A stretch of 64,000 bases of DNA from OLB7 sp966250335 (GTDB lineage: Bacteria > Bacteroidota > Ignavibacteria > OLB7): contig CBINGZ010000018.1 in the NCBI GenBank assembly GCA_966250335.1, positions 1 through 64,000 of the forward strand, in the 5' to 3' direction. Made by a program: the position numbers and the translations under genes. Positions 1 through 8,692 of this stretch are shown in pieces; positions within the stretch are counted from its first letter, which is position 1; each line of letters opens with the position of its first letter. The notes below the pieces were generated by a model. That model was not told the origin of the DNA, ran no database searches, and saw nothing but the letters and a program-made list of their open reading frames with translations.

Positions 1-1370
1 ATCTCCACCCGGCGGTTCTCGGCGGCCCCCTCCGTGTAGGTCGGGTTCGACGGTTTCTCCGGCAGTCCCCGTCCGGTCGTCTCGATCCGCGAGGAGTCGA
101 TCCCCCAGCGGGAGACGAGATACTCTCTGACCGCCTGGGCGCGGGCGCGCGACAGCGCCAGGTTCCCCGCCTCGGGACCGGTGTTCGCGTTCGTCCCGAC
201 CAGCCTGATCCGCTCGCTCGGGTTGTCGGCCATCCGCCGGCCGATGACGTTCAGAATCCCCCAGTACTGCTCCAGCGGCCCGTGCTTCTCCGCCCCGAGG
301 AGGGGTGAGGTGTAGCGCGCCGGTATCTCGGCGGAGTTCTCGTCGAAGAAGATGTAGGGAAGGATCGATACCTCCCTGATCCGCACCCGTTCCTCCAGAT
401 CGAGCAGCATGGCGACTCTGGGCGCTCCCTTCACGGTCCCCCCCACCGGGGTTTTCCCCGCCGCGCGCCCGGGGGGGGGGGGCGGGGGTGTTGGGGGGGG
501 GGGGGGGGGGGGGGGCGGCGGGGGAGGAGGTGGCGGCGGCGGCGGGGGCGCCGGCAGCGGGAACGTGTACCGGAACCCGACCGACGGGCGGAACGTGGCG
601 ATGCTGGCCGAACCGTCCGGCGAGAAGCTGTTGAACGTCGTGGAAACGACCGCCTCCGGCATCAGTTCGAGTCCCCCTCCCATCGGCAGCAGGAGCCGCG
701 CGCCGGCGACCAGGCCGACCAGCGGCGTCGAGGAAAGGTCTCCCTCGCCGAACCGCCGCTCCGGCGATCCGTTGGCGAAGAGGAAGTCGTTCGGCTCCGC
801 GATCTCCTCCTTCAGCAGATAGCTCGCCCCGAGCGGAAGATCGAGCTTCGGCCCGAAGGTGAGGGTGATCGGCAGACCGAACATGTTCATCGCTCCGTAG
901 AGCTCCACCGAGGCGCGCGGCAGTTCGATCTCGTAGCGATAATCGCTCTCGACGGCGATCAGCTCGCCGCTGGGGCGCCGTACGTCGGTGGCTCCGGGGG
1001 CCGGGGTCGTCATGGAGCCGGAGGTGACTTCATAGAGGGCGCGAACCCCCATCGAGAAGGTCTCGGAGGCCTTGAACTCGAGAAAGATCCCCGGCGCGAT
1101 GCCGCTTCCGATCCCCGAGTTGAAGATCCCGCAGTTCCCGCGCCCGAAGGAGGGGCTGCTGCTGAGATCGACCTCCCCGTAGATCAGACTGGTGCCGAAG
1201 CCGCCCATGAGCCCGGCGGAGAACTGCGACCGGCCGCGCGGGGCCTCGGTCTCCTCCGGGATCGGAAGGTCCTGTGCATGAAGGCGCACGGCTCCCGCCC
1301 CGAGGGTCGCCAGGGTCACCAGAAGCGCGTTCCGGCCGTGGCGCGCGCATGAGGGGAATCTCTCGGTCAT
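1..1370 (-). CDS. OmpA-family outer-membrane protein with polyproline linker (partial, C-terminus off window)
   Basis: The reading frame is open from an ATG at 1370 to the left edge (456 codons visible, no stop). The N-terminus has a signal-peptide-like hydrophobic stretch ending in HAQD. Residues about 30-275 are glycine- and aromatic-rich, as expected of an outer-membrane beta-barrel. Residues about 279-300 are almost pure proline, encoded by poly-C on this strand. After the linker comes an OmpA-type peptidoglycan-binding domain: FFDENSAEIPARY, then RIRLVGTNANTG, LSRARAQAVREYL and GRGLPEKPSN...AENRRVEI at the edge. Expected role: a non-covalent tether between outer membrane and peptidoglycan. 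The ATG overlaps the stop of the upstream SBBP gene (ATGA), implying translational coupling. Frame is kept through the G tracts in this assembly, although tracts of this length are easily miscounted. Confidence 0.85.
   Translation of the reverse strand, partial: MTERFPSCARHGRNALLVTLATLGAGAVRLHAQDLPIPEETEAPRGRSQFSAGLMGGFGTSLIYGEVDLSSSPSFGRGNCGIFNSGIGSGIAPGIFLEFKASETFSMGVRALYEVTSGSMTTPAPGATDVRRPSGELIAVESDYRYEIELPRASVELYGAMNMFGLPITLTFGPKLDLPLGASYLLKEEIAEPNDFLFANGSPERRFGEGDLSSTPLVGLVAGARLLLPMGGGLELMPEAVVSTTFNSFSPDGSASIATFRPSVGFRYTFPLPAPPPPPPPPPPPPPPPPPPPTPPPPPPGRAAGKTPVGGTVKGAPRVAMLLDLEERVRIREVSILPYIFFDENSAEIPARYTSPLLGAEKHGPLEQYWGILNVIGRRMADNPSERIRLVGTNANTGPEAGNLALSRARAQAVREYLVSRWGIDSSRIETTGRGLPEKPSNPTYTEGAAENRRVE
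471..515. repeat. Poly-G tracts (12 G, 5 G and 23 G) inside the OmpA-family gene
   Basis: On the plus strand there are 12 consecutive G (471-482), then C, five G, TGTT and 23 consecutive G (493-515). Read on the minus strand they encode the proline linker. Homopolymers of this length slip during replication. A change not divisible by three would remove the downstream peptidoglycan-binding domain. Confidence 0.9.
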
Positions 1371-4300
1371 TGTATCACCATCTCCCGCGTGTCGCTCAGA
1401 TAGGGGCCGATCGTCAGCCTGTAATAATATCGTCCCGGAGGAAGGGTATGGGCGGGGAAGCTGATCCCCTCGGATTGCGATACGGGACGCTCCTCGTCGA
1501 TCAGGCGAAGCGCCTCGCGGCCGAGCATGTCGTAGAGGACCAGCGTGACCCGCCCCGCCTCCGGCACCCTGAACGGAATCCAGACGTCGTCGGACGCGGG
1601 GTTCGGGACGCTCTGCTTCAGGAAGCGCGCGTCGTGGAGAAGGAGTCTGTCGTAGGCGCGGCATTCCTCGCTCAGCATGAAGAGCTGCGTGGTGTCGACG
1701 TCGGCGTTCATGCACCCCTTGCTGATCCCCGCCAGTTCCACCCCGAGACCGGTTTCGACGGTATCGCCGCGGAGGACCTTCAGCCGAAGGTTCGTGAGCG
1801 TGCCGGCGCCGGTGAGCGGTCTGCCCGTGGAGGTCATCCTCAATCTGATAAAGGTGCCGTTCCCGGTGACGCGGGTCGAATCGATCTCCCATCCCTCGGT
1901 CATCGTTCCGTCACTCTCCATCCCGACGACCGCCAGAAGGGAGGGATCGAACTTCGCGAGGAACGAGAGCTCGGTGGCCGGCACCCTTCCCTCGCGGATC
2001 GGCTCGTACGTGATCGGCATATCGAGAATCTCGCCGTAGCCCCCCACCAGCGACGGGTTCGTCAGCCTGAAGGAAACGGTATCGAGTTCCGATGTGATCG
2101 TCAGTTTCGGGTTCCGTCGCTCGACACGCTCGTTGGTCTCGAACACAAGAATCGCGGTCCGCTCTCCCACCCCCTTCGGCCTGACATGGACCATGAAGGT
2201 CGTTGAATCCTTCTCCGGCAGGGGACGGAAGAACCCGAGGTTCGGCTCATGCTCGATATCCTCCCCGTTGGGGCCGCCGACGAACCAGAGTCTCCAGCGG
2301 AGGGTGTCGTTGCCGCTGTTGTAGATCGTGATCGGCTGTTCGATCTCGCCGCAGGCGATAGGTCCGTACGCGATCGAATCGGGGATGGCGTTGAAGAACC
2401 CCGATTTCACGTAGGCGCAGATGCTCAGCTTCACCTTCCGCTCGCACGGGAGGATGGTGGCGGTGAAGGTCTCGCAATATCTGCCGGTATCGGGCGCGTT
2501 CACCTCGAAGTCGACGAACGCCGATCCCTGCAGATAGACCTGGTTGATCTGCGGCGGGGTCACCTTGAAGATCCCCTGGTTCCCCGGATCGGGCTCGATC
2601 GTCAGGTACTGCGGGATCTCCCCCTGCACCGACGCCCGGAAATGGTACTGGATGTCGCTTCCGAGCCAGTAGCGGGGATCGTCGATCGTCGTCTCCATGA
2701 ACTTGAAGCTGATGCAGCGCTTCACGCCGCTCAACCCCACCGCCGTTCTGGGGAGCACGGCGTTCCCTGCATGGATCAGCATCGAATCGCGGAGCGTTCT
2801 GTCGCAGAGCGCCTCCTCGTCCGGCTGGAACCCTATCGAGACGGTGAAGGTGTCGCACGGGTCGAGGAAGATCGGGTAGTTCGGAGCGTCGACGATCTTG
2901 AAATACCTGCCGGTCCGCGTCGTGATCGAATCGATCCTGAGGGGGGCCTGGCCGGAGTTGAAGATCTGCTGCTGATAGACGGCGATGTCGGTGCAGGCGT
3001 TCGGCGGAAACTCGATATGGAGCGGGCTCCCCACGCGGGGCGAGGTCGGCCCGGTGAACTTGATGATGTAGCCGCTGTAGTAGTCGTTGTCGGTCATGAA
3101 CGCCGTGTTCGAGATCGGAAGATCGCGGGAGGATGTGGCGCCGTAGAGATAGAGCGCTCCCGTCCTCTCGGTCAGGATCCCCGTCACCGACTGTTCCCAC
3201 TGGAAGACCGGTCCGGAGGGAGCCGAGCCGCCGATGAAGGAGCCGTACTCCAGGTTCCGTCCGTCCGAGGTGAGGACGGCGATGGCGGCGTCGGACTTTC
3301 CGTTCAGCTCATCCTGGATCACGACCGAGGTGAGGGGGAAGTTGGAGGAGGTGGTGGAGACTCCCACCGCGATATCGCCGTAGGCGTCGACGCTCACTCC
3401 CCCCACGTAGTCGGCTCCGGAGCCGCCGATATAGGTGGCCGCCAGGATATTGTTCGTGGTAAGATCCATTCTGACGACGAAGCCGTCGTACTCGCCGGGG
3501 CTCGGCGGCGCGGCGCGGAACGCTCCCGGTGTCGCCTGAAGCGTCGAGCTTCTGGTGCTTCCGCCGAAGACGACGACCCCCGGCTGCCGGTCGAGCGCGA
3601 AGCCCTGATGCCGGTGCTGCACGTCGAAGCCCCCCAGCGGAAGTCCGACCCTGCCGTAGAAGACGCCGACTCCGAGGCCGGGGCGGTTCCCTCCGGTTCC
3701 GTCGGTGAAGTAGCTGCCGTAGTCGAGCGTGGAGGTCGCCGGGTCGATCCGGGCGATATAGAGATCGTACGCCCCCGAGGCCCGTCCCGGCGCCGACGTG
3801 CGGTAGCCGTTCGGGGTGGTCTTCAGGTCGTTCGAGTTGGTGCTTCCGAAGAGGTAGATCTTGCCGTCTCCGTCGACGGCGATCTTCGAGGCGAACTCGT
3901 TGCCGCTGCCGCCGTAGACGGCGCCGAAGATCAGACTGCCGCCGTCGGCGCTCAGCTTGGCGACGGTCGTCTCGAACCCCTTCAGCGTGTCGGTCGTGCT
4001 GAAGGTCTCCTTCGGCACCGTCACCGGGAAGGCGAGCGTGTCGCCGATCGCCCCGCACCGCGGCGCGAAGGTCATGCCGGTAACGCAGACGTTGCCGGCG
4101 GCGTCGAGCGCGATATCGCGCAGGTAGTCGTCATCCCTTCCCCCCAGATAGCTTGCCCAGCGGATCTCGCCGCTTGCGGAGAGGCGCGCCAGGTAGAAAT
4201 CGTAGTTCTGGAGGAAGAGGGGGGCGCAGTTGGTCTTCACGTCGTTCGGGGTGATCGCGCCGCCGTAGGCTCCCGGGGTGGTCTCCAGCTTGGGGATGTT

Positions 4301-5410
4301 CGTCGTCAGCCCCAGCACGGCCTCGCCGTCGGCGGTCACCTCCACATCCTCGCCGATCGACTCGTAGTAGACCTCCATGCCGGTCCCGGTGTAGGGGCCC
4401 GCGTAGGGCTGGGCGATCATCGTGGAATAGATAAGCCTGGAACCATCCTCGGCGAGCTTGCTGATGAAGATGTAGTTCCCCGACTCGGGGTAGGGACGTC
4501 CCGGCTCCAGCGGGAAGTCGACGGCGTTGGTGTAGCCGACCGCATAGGCGAACCCTGCCGAATCGACCGCCATGTTCGTCACCACGTCGTAGCCGCCGCC
4601 TCCCAGGTAGGTGCCGTACTCGATCGAGAGGCAGGGATCGATCACGACCGGATATGCCCGATCGTATGCTCCCAGGCGGAAGCCGTATCTATCCCCTCCG
4701 AGCAGCCTGTAGGCGCCGTGGACCTCGCGACGAACCCCGCCGATCTCCTGGTAGCAGTAGGGGGCGGCATCGGTGACGGTCCCGAACCCGGTGGTCGCCT
4801 CCAGTTCCCCCTTCGGGGTGACGGCGAGCGAGCGGGCGCCGCGATAGGCGAGCCGGATCATATCGGGGTCGGCCCCGGCGGCCACCACGAACTCGTACTT
4901 CATGCTGCCGGCGGCGCCGGTATAGAGGGCGTCGATTCCCGGGTAGAGGCCGACATAGCGGACGCCGTTGAAGACGCGCGCGCCGGAATGCGATCCGCGA
5001 CCGGTTCCTCCCAGGTAGAAATTGAAGCGGGTGTCGGTGGCGTCGGCTCCCTCGATGCGGGCGTTCTTCTCCGCTCCCAGGAATTCGGTGGTCAGAAGAG
5101 CGCCGTCGGCGGATCGCCGTCCCGTTCCCTTCCCCAGCGAATCGACCTTGTAGTAATAGTCGACGGCGCCGGCGCGGAACCGTACGGTGACGCTTCCGGC
5201 CCGTCCGCGGAACGCCGTCTCCTCCCCCCATTGTCCGATATTTTCCGTGAAGAGGAAGGATGACGCCTGCGCGTAGCCGGTCCCGCCGATCTCGACCGGA
5301 CGGCCCTCCTGACGCCCCGCGGTCTGCTGCGAGCGAAGGGGGAGCGTCGTGGAGAAGAGGAGCAGGATGGCGCAGAGGACTGCGGAACGAACGGAGACTA
5401 TATGGGCCAT
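1367..5410 (-). CDS. SBBP beta-propeller repeat protein with T9SS type A C-terminal sorting domain
   Basis: 1347 residues. The start is set at MAHIVSVRSAV, because a clean signal peptide (hydrophobic ILLLFSTTLPL, then RSQQ) begins there; a start 30 codons upstream would bury it. About residue 50 onward resembles the N-terminal domain of large SBBP proteins (FTENIGQWGEE). Next come many SBBP-type repeats of the form YGTYLGGGGYD / DSAGFAYAVGYT (about 260-790), then Ig-like or HYDIN-like modules (800-1110). A cohesin-like segment (about 1120-1250) precedes a roughly 85-residue T9SS sorting domain starting LKQSVPNPASDD and ending GRYYYRLTIG. Expected to be exported by the type IX system and attached to the surface or released. 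It is the first gene of a two-gene unit with the OmpA-family gene. Ligand or function unknown. Confidence 0.9.
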   Translation of the reverse strand: MAHIVSVRSAVLCAILLLFSTTLPLRSQQTAGRQEGRPVEIGGTGYAQASSFLFTENIGQWGEETAFRGRAGSVTVRFRAGAVDYYYKVDSLGKGTGRRSADGALLTTEFLGAEKNARIEGADATDTRFNFYLGGTGRGSHSGARVFNGVRYVGLYPGIDALYTGAAGSMKYEFVVAAGADPDMIRLAYRGARSLAVTPKGELEATTGFGTVTDAAPYCYQEIGGVRREVHGAYRLLGGDRYGFRLGAYDRAYPVVIDPCLSIEYGTYLGGGGYDVVTNMAVDSAGFAYAVGYTNAVDFPLEPGRPYPESGNYIFISKLAEDGSRLIYSTMIAQPYAGPYTGTGMEVYYESIGEDVEVTADGEAVLGLTTNIPKLETTPGAYGGAITPNDVKTNCAPLFLQNYDFYLARLSASGEIRWASYLGGRDDDYLRDIALDAAGNVCVTGMTFAPRCGAIGDTLAFPVTVPKETFSTTDTLKGFETTVAKLSADGGSLIFGAVYGGSGNEFASKIAVDGDGKIYLFGSTNSNDLKTTPNGYRTSAPGRASGAYDLYIARIDPATSTLDYGSYFTDGTGGNRPGLGVGVFYGRVGLPLGGFDVQHRHQGFALDRQPGVVVFGGSTRSSTLQATPGAFRAAPPSPGEYDGFVVRMDLTTNNILAATYIGGSGADYVGGVSVDAYGDIAVGVSTTSSNFPLTSVVIQDELNGKSDAAIAVLTSDGRNLEYGSFIGGSAPSGPVFQWEQSVTGILTERTGALYLYGATSSRDLPISNTAFMTDNDYYSGYIIKFTGPTSPRVGSPLHIEFPPNACTDIAVYQQQIFNSGQAPLRIDSITTRTGRYFKIVDAPNYPIFLDPCDTFTVSIGFQPDEEALCDRTLRDSMLIHAGNAVLPRTAVGLSGVKRCISFKFMETTIDDPRYWLGSDIQYHFRASVQGEIPQYLTIEPDPGNQGIFKVTPPQINQVYLQGSAFVDFEVNAPDTGRYCETFTATILPCERKVKLSICAYVKSGFFNAIPDSIAYGPIACGEIEQPITIYNSGNDTLRWRLWFVGGPNGEDIEHEPNLGFFRPLPEKDSTTFMVHVRPKGVGERTAILVFETNERVERRNPKLTITSELDTVSFRLTNPSLVGGYGEILDMPITYEPIREGRVPATELSFLAKFDPSLLAVVGMESDGTMTEGWEIDSTRVTGNGTFIRLRMTSTGRPLTGAGTLTNLRLKVLRGDTVETGLGVELAGISKGCMNADVDTTQLFMLSEECRAYDRLLLHDARFLKQSVPNPASDDVWIPFRVPEAGRVTLVLYDMLGREALRLIDEERPVSQSEGISFPAHTLPPGRYYYRLTIGPYLSDTREMVIQ

Positions 5411-5555
5411 GCGATCTACACGTCTGATTGAGGTCGCCCGAACTGTCGGCCGGTCCGGATGGGGAGAGTTCCGGGTGGGGGGCCCGCCCCGGAAGGACAA
5501 TCACATCGCGCACTTCCTAACCTTCCGGCGACCCCGGATACCAGTTCTAACAGTT

Positions 5556-5589
5556 CGTGCCGGCGCGAAACGGATGCTCGGCCGGCACG
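5556..5589 (-). other. Leader hairpin upstream of the SBBP gene
   Basis: CGTGCCGGC (5556-5564) and GCCGGCACG (5581-5589) form a perfect 9-bp stem between the candidate -7 promoter element and the SBBP start. No U-run follows on the minus strand, so a 5' UTR structure is more likely than a terminator. Confidence 0.4.
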
Positions 5590-5614
5590 GGCAGAAGGTA
5601 CCCTCCAGGGGGGG

Positions 5615-5622
5615 CAAAGTTA
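5615..5622 (-). promoter_or_regulatory. Candidate Bacteroidota-type -7 promoter element for the SBBP/OmpA unit
   Basis: The minus strand reads TAACTTTG, an exact match to the Bacteroidota -7 consensus TAnnTTTG. It lies about 205 bp upstream of the SBBP start, in the gap after mlaF. No convincing -33 TTG is present; the nearest candidate is TTAC about 20 nt upstream. Confidence 0.45.
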
Positions 5623-5677
5623 CAGGTCGGGAGGTAACCGTCTCGTAACACATGATGCGGCGCCGCCGCGGGGCGCC

Positions 5678-6484
5678 TCAGACGTTGGCGATATCGGCGG
5701 CCGCACGGGTCATGGCGTAGCGTTCGATGAACTCCTGGACCACCGGATCGGTCGACCGCTGCAGCTCGTTCGGCGTGCCGGTGAACCGTATCAGCCCCTG
5801 ATCGAGCAGGATCACCCGGTCGGCGACCTTGTAGACGGAGAAGATATCGTGGGTGATGACCACGGAGGTCACATCGAGCTTCATGGTGAGATCGCAGACG
5901 AGGTTGTCGATCTGCTCCGAGGTGACCGGATCGAGGCCGGTCGTCGGCTCGTCGTAGAAGACGTACTGCGGGGTCCCGACAAGGGCGCGGGCGACCCCGA
6001 CCCGCTTTCTCATACCGCCGGAAAGCTCCGCCGGCTTCTTGTTCACCAGGATGTTGTAGGCGATATGGAACTCCTCCTTCGAGACCTTCTCCGGGTCGGG
6101 GAGGAGCCCCACGTTCACCAGGTTCCTGGTGATCTCCCGCTCGAAGAGCGCGTTATCCCGTTCGCCGTGCTCGTACAGTCCCAGTACGATATTCTCGGAG
6201 ACGGTGAGGGAATCGAAGAGCGCCGCCCCCTGGAAGACGTAGCCGATCCTTCGTCGCACCTCGTAGAGTTCCGTTTCGCTCATCTGGTCGACACGTTTCC
6301 CGTCGATCGTCACGGAGCCCTTGTCCGGATTGAGCAGTCCCACGATCAGCTTCAGCAGCACGCTCTTGCCGGTCCCCGACTTTCCGATGATGACGAGCGT
6401 CTCCCCCTGCTCGATATCGAGCGAGATGCCGCGCAGAACGTGCTTGGAGCCGAACGACTTATGAAGATTCTCGACCTTGATCAT
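5678..6484 (-). CDS. mlaF: Phospholipid ABC transporter ATP-binding protein MlaF
   Basis: 268 residues, cytoplasmic ATPase of the Mla-type lipid transporter that maintains outer-membrane asymmetry. Visible motifs: Walker A GKSGTGKS (34-41), Q-loop VFQGAALFDSLT (83-94), ABC signature LSGGM (154-158), and Walker B ending in FYDEP (D178, E179). The sequence just before the signature (about 132-151, EKVSKEEFHIAYNILVNKKP) looks like an extra segment compared with E. coli MlaF. The gene lies 47 bp downstream of mlaE on the same strand and is its obvious partner. No MCE-domain gene (mlaD) follows: the next gene is the SBBP protein behind its own promoter, so the substrate-binding component must be encoded elsewhere. 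Confidence 0.93.
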   Translation of the reverse strand: MIKVENLHKSFGSKHVLRGISLDIEQGETLVIIGKSGTGKSVLLKLIVGLLNPDKGSVTIDGKRVDQMSETELYEVRRRIGYVFQGAALFDSLTVSENIVLGLYEHGERDNALFEREITRNLVNVGLLPDPEKVSKEEFHIAYNILVNKKPAELSGGMRKRVGVARALVGTPQYVFYDEPTTGLDPVTSEQIDNLVCDLTMKLDVTSVVITHDIFSVYKVADRVILLDQGLIRFTGTPNELQRSTDPVVQEFIERYAMTRAAADIANV

Positions 6485-6531
6485 AATGGACGATAACGAT
6501 AGAAGGAGATATCGGACGGAACGGGGAAGAT

Positions 6532-7404
6532 CTACAGCATATAGCCGAAGATCGCATCGAGCACCAGGATCGTCGCCGACGAGAGGGTGAACGATCGTAC
6601 GGTGCTGGCGCCGACCCCTTCGGCGCCGCCGGTGGTTCGTATGCCGACATGACAGCCGATCAGGGCGGTCACGGCGCCGAACGTCATCGATTTGAAGAGA
6701 CCGATCATGATCTCGCTCGCCTGGAAGTACTGACGGATCGAGTTGTAGAAATCCCCGGAGGAGAAATCGAACTTCAGGATCATCAGCGAATAGGCTCCCA
6801 GAATAGCCACCAGGTTACTGAAGACGATCAGCACGGGCATCATTGTCATGGCGGCGACCAGGCGCGGCATTGCGAGATATCGGTGCGGATGGACGGCCAT
6901 CATCTCCAGCGCGTCGATCTGCTCCGAAACGCGCATCGTCCCGATCTGCGCGGCGATGGCGCCGCCGACCCGGCCGGCAATCACCAACGCCGTCAGAACC
7001 GGCGAAAGTTCCGTGAAGACCACCGTGGCGATCGACCCGCCGATGAAGGGACGGGCGATCGAAATCAGGTTGAATTTCGCAAACAGGTTCGTCGCCTGAA
7101 GCGCCGCGATCGCGCCGGTAAACGCCCCGATAAGGATCACCAGCGGAAGCGAGTTCGTGCCGATGATCGACATCTGCTCCACGACAAGCCGTCGCGACGT
7201 GAAGACATGCGGGACGAAGCGGACGATGCTTTTCAGCAGGATCATGATCCTGCCGAACTCCGCGAAGAATCCCAGCACTCCTCTGCCCACCGATCCGAAA
7301 ATTGTGCCGACCAAGCTCAACCCCTCAATAACGTTTGATCCCACTTCGGGGCCGGTTCCGCGCTCCCCCCGGCGTCGCCGTCGGAATATCGGAATCGACC
7401 CCAC
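6532..7404 (-). CDS. mlaE: Phospholipid ABC transporter permease MlaE
   Basis: 290 residues; MlaE/YrbE family permease, inner membrane. Diagnostic stretches are LPLVILIGAFTGAIAALQ, VVFTELSPVLTALVIAGRVGGAIAAQIGTM, SEQIDALEMMAVHPHRYL and the C-terminal GCHVGIRTTGGAEGVG. About five to six hydrophobic segments are present. The proposed start is a GTG at 7404. It gives an arginine-rich N-terminal extension absent from most family members, so an internal GTG at codon 21 is an alternative. It pairs with mlaF downstream and sits 30 bp after the lytic transglycosylase stop, so the three genes probably form one transcription unit. Confidence 0.92.
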   Translation of the reverse strand: MGSIPIFRRRRRGERGTGPEVGSNVIEGLSLVGTIFGSVGRGVLGFFAEFGRIMILLKSIVRFVPHVFTSRRLVVEQMSIIGTNSLPLVILIGAFTGAIAALQATNLFAKFNLISIARPFIGGSIATVVFTELSPVLTALVIAGRVGGAIAAQIGTMRVSEQIDALEMMAVHPHRYLAMPRLVAAMTMMPVLIVFSNLVAILGAYSLMILKFDFSSGDFYNSIRQYFQASEIMIGLFKSMTFGAVTALIGCHVGIRTTGGAEGVGASTVRSFTLSSATILVLDAIFGYML

Positions 7405-7434
7405 TTTACGTTCTTCGGGACCGCCGCGCAGCTC

Positions 7435-8373
7435 CTAACGCTGCGGCACGGCGATCGCGTACGGCTCACCCCCCGGTCGCGGCAGCGCCCGCTTCTTGAT
7501 CCAGGGGTTCAGCAGCTTGACCTCCTTGTACGTGCTCCCGTTGCTCTGCGCCCATTCGGAGAGGTTCGGGATCTCCTGCGCCACGCTCACGACCTTCACC
7601 TCCGGAGACTTGTAGTAATCGTCGGCCTCCAGATGGTAGCCGTACTTTTCCGGGTGCTGCATGATCTCCTTGATTGCCAGCACCCGGAAAACATAACGGG
7701 AGGTCTCCTCGTTCAGATAGAGGTCGTAATAGGAGGTCCCCTTCTGGAACTGGAGATCGTCCGCCGTCGCCGCCTCGCCCATGTTGTAGGCCGCGGCCGA
7801 AAGCGCCCAGCTTCCGAAACGATTCCTGTTCTCCTTCAGCAGCCGCATCGCGGCGCGGGTCGATTTCTCGGGATTTCTCCGCTCGTCCACATTCTCGTCC
7901 ACCCGCAGACCGAAACGGCGGGCGGTCTCAGGGATGAACTGCCAGAGCCCGACGGCGTCCTTCGACGACTGCGCCTGGAAGAGGGCGCTTTCGGCCACCG
8001 AAAGATACTTCAGGTCGGCGGGGGCCCCCTCCTCGGCGATGATTCTGTCGTAGAGGGGGAAGAACTCCCCCGATCGTTTCAGGTAGAGCATGATCTGGCC
8101 GTCCGACTGAAGGTTGAGCAGGAACTCCCGCTCGAAGCGCTTCCGGATCTCCGGGTCGTGCAGCGGCACCGCCTCGCCGCAGAAGTCGAGCTTCTCCGGG
8201 ATCGGTATCGTCGAGATGTTCAATCTGTACGCGCTCAATGCCCCCGGATCGTCGGGCGACCGAGGCGGGGGCGGCATCGGTCCCATAAGCAACAAGATCG
8301 CCAGCCCCCCTCCCGCGCCTGCGATCAGTGCGAGCTGGATCCTGTTCGGAAGGTATCGTGCTATGTTCATCAT
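7435..8373 (-). CDS. Membrane-anchored lytic transglycosylase (SLT domain, MltD-like)
   Basis: 312 residues from the chosen ATG at 8373. A start at 8412 is also open, but the shorter form puts the hydrophobic anchor (IQLALIAGAGGGLAILLL) at the N-terminus. A proline-rich stretch follows, then an SLT family 1 domain: DLKYLSVAESALFQAQSSKD with the catalytic Glu in VAESA, VGLWQFIPETARRFGL, and WALSAAAYNMG. The C-terminus has a weak LysM-like segment (YKEVKLLNPWIKKRALP). Expected role: cleavage of peptidoglycan glycan strands at the periplasmic face during wall turnover. It heads a likely operon with mlaE and mlaF, linking wall and outer-membrane maintenance. Confidence 0.88.
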   Translation of the reverse strand: MMNIARYLPNRIQLALIAGAGGGLAILLLMGPMPPPPRSPDDPGALSAYRLNISTIPIPEKLDFCGEAVPLHDPEIRKRFEREFLLNLQSDGQIMLYLKRSGEFFPLYDRIIAEEGAPADLKYLSVAESALFQAQSSKDAVGLWQFIPETARRFGLRVDENVDERRNPEKSTRAAMRLLKENRNRFGSWALSAAAYNMGEAATADDLQFQKGTSYYDLYLNEETSRYVFRVLAIKEIMQHPEKYGYHLEADDYYKSPEVKVVSVAQEIPNLSEWAQSNGSTYKEVKLLNPWIKKRALPRPGGEPYAIAVPQR

Positions 8374-8692
8374 GGTCGGCTCAGTGTAGGATGACGGTTG
8401 ACGTCGGGACATACTGAAAAGAAAGAAGGATCTCCCGTCGACTTGTTGTCCGTTTCGGCTTCACGACCACCGCCGGTGATCCACTGTAACAACGGTTCGC
8501 GGCAAAAGGTTGTCGATACCGGGCATAATACTTCAATACTTCGAAAAACGGGAGGCCGGTTCTCCCTACTTCCACATCTTTGCACACCGGAACGATGATC
8601 CGCGCGGTTCGTTCGTCTCCGTTGGATCAACAGTATCATGGACATCCTCGTCTGAATCGCGGTTCGGCGGCCTTTACGGTATCCACTTCCTC
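8374..8692. other. Divergent intergenic region between the transglycosylase gene and lnt
   Basis: This 319-bp gap must hold the promoters for both divergent units, but I found no exact TAnnTTTG element on either strand and no stable terminator. Several open frames cross it without family resemblance or coding character. Nothing else recognised. Confidence 0.5.

Noticed and set aside
409..822. Plus-strand frame encoding a polyglycine stretch
   Set aside because: It is the antisense of the OmpA-family gene; the polyglycine is the complement of the proline codons.
2249..5263. Very long plus-strand open frame (about 1000 codons) opposite the SBBP gene
   Set aside because: Its translation is rich in Arg, Gly, Asp and His without domains, typical of antisense frames in GC-rich DNA. 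The minus strand encodes a clear signal peptide, SBBP repeats and T9SS sorting domain.
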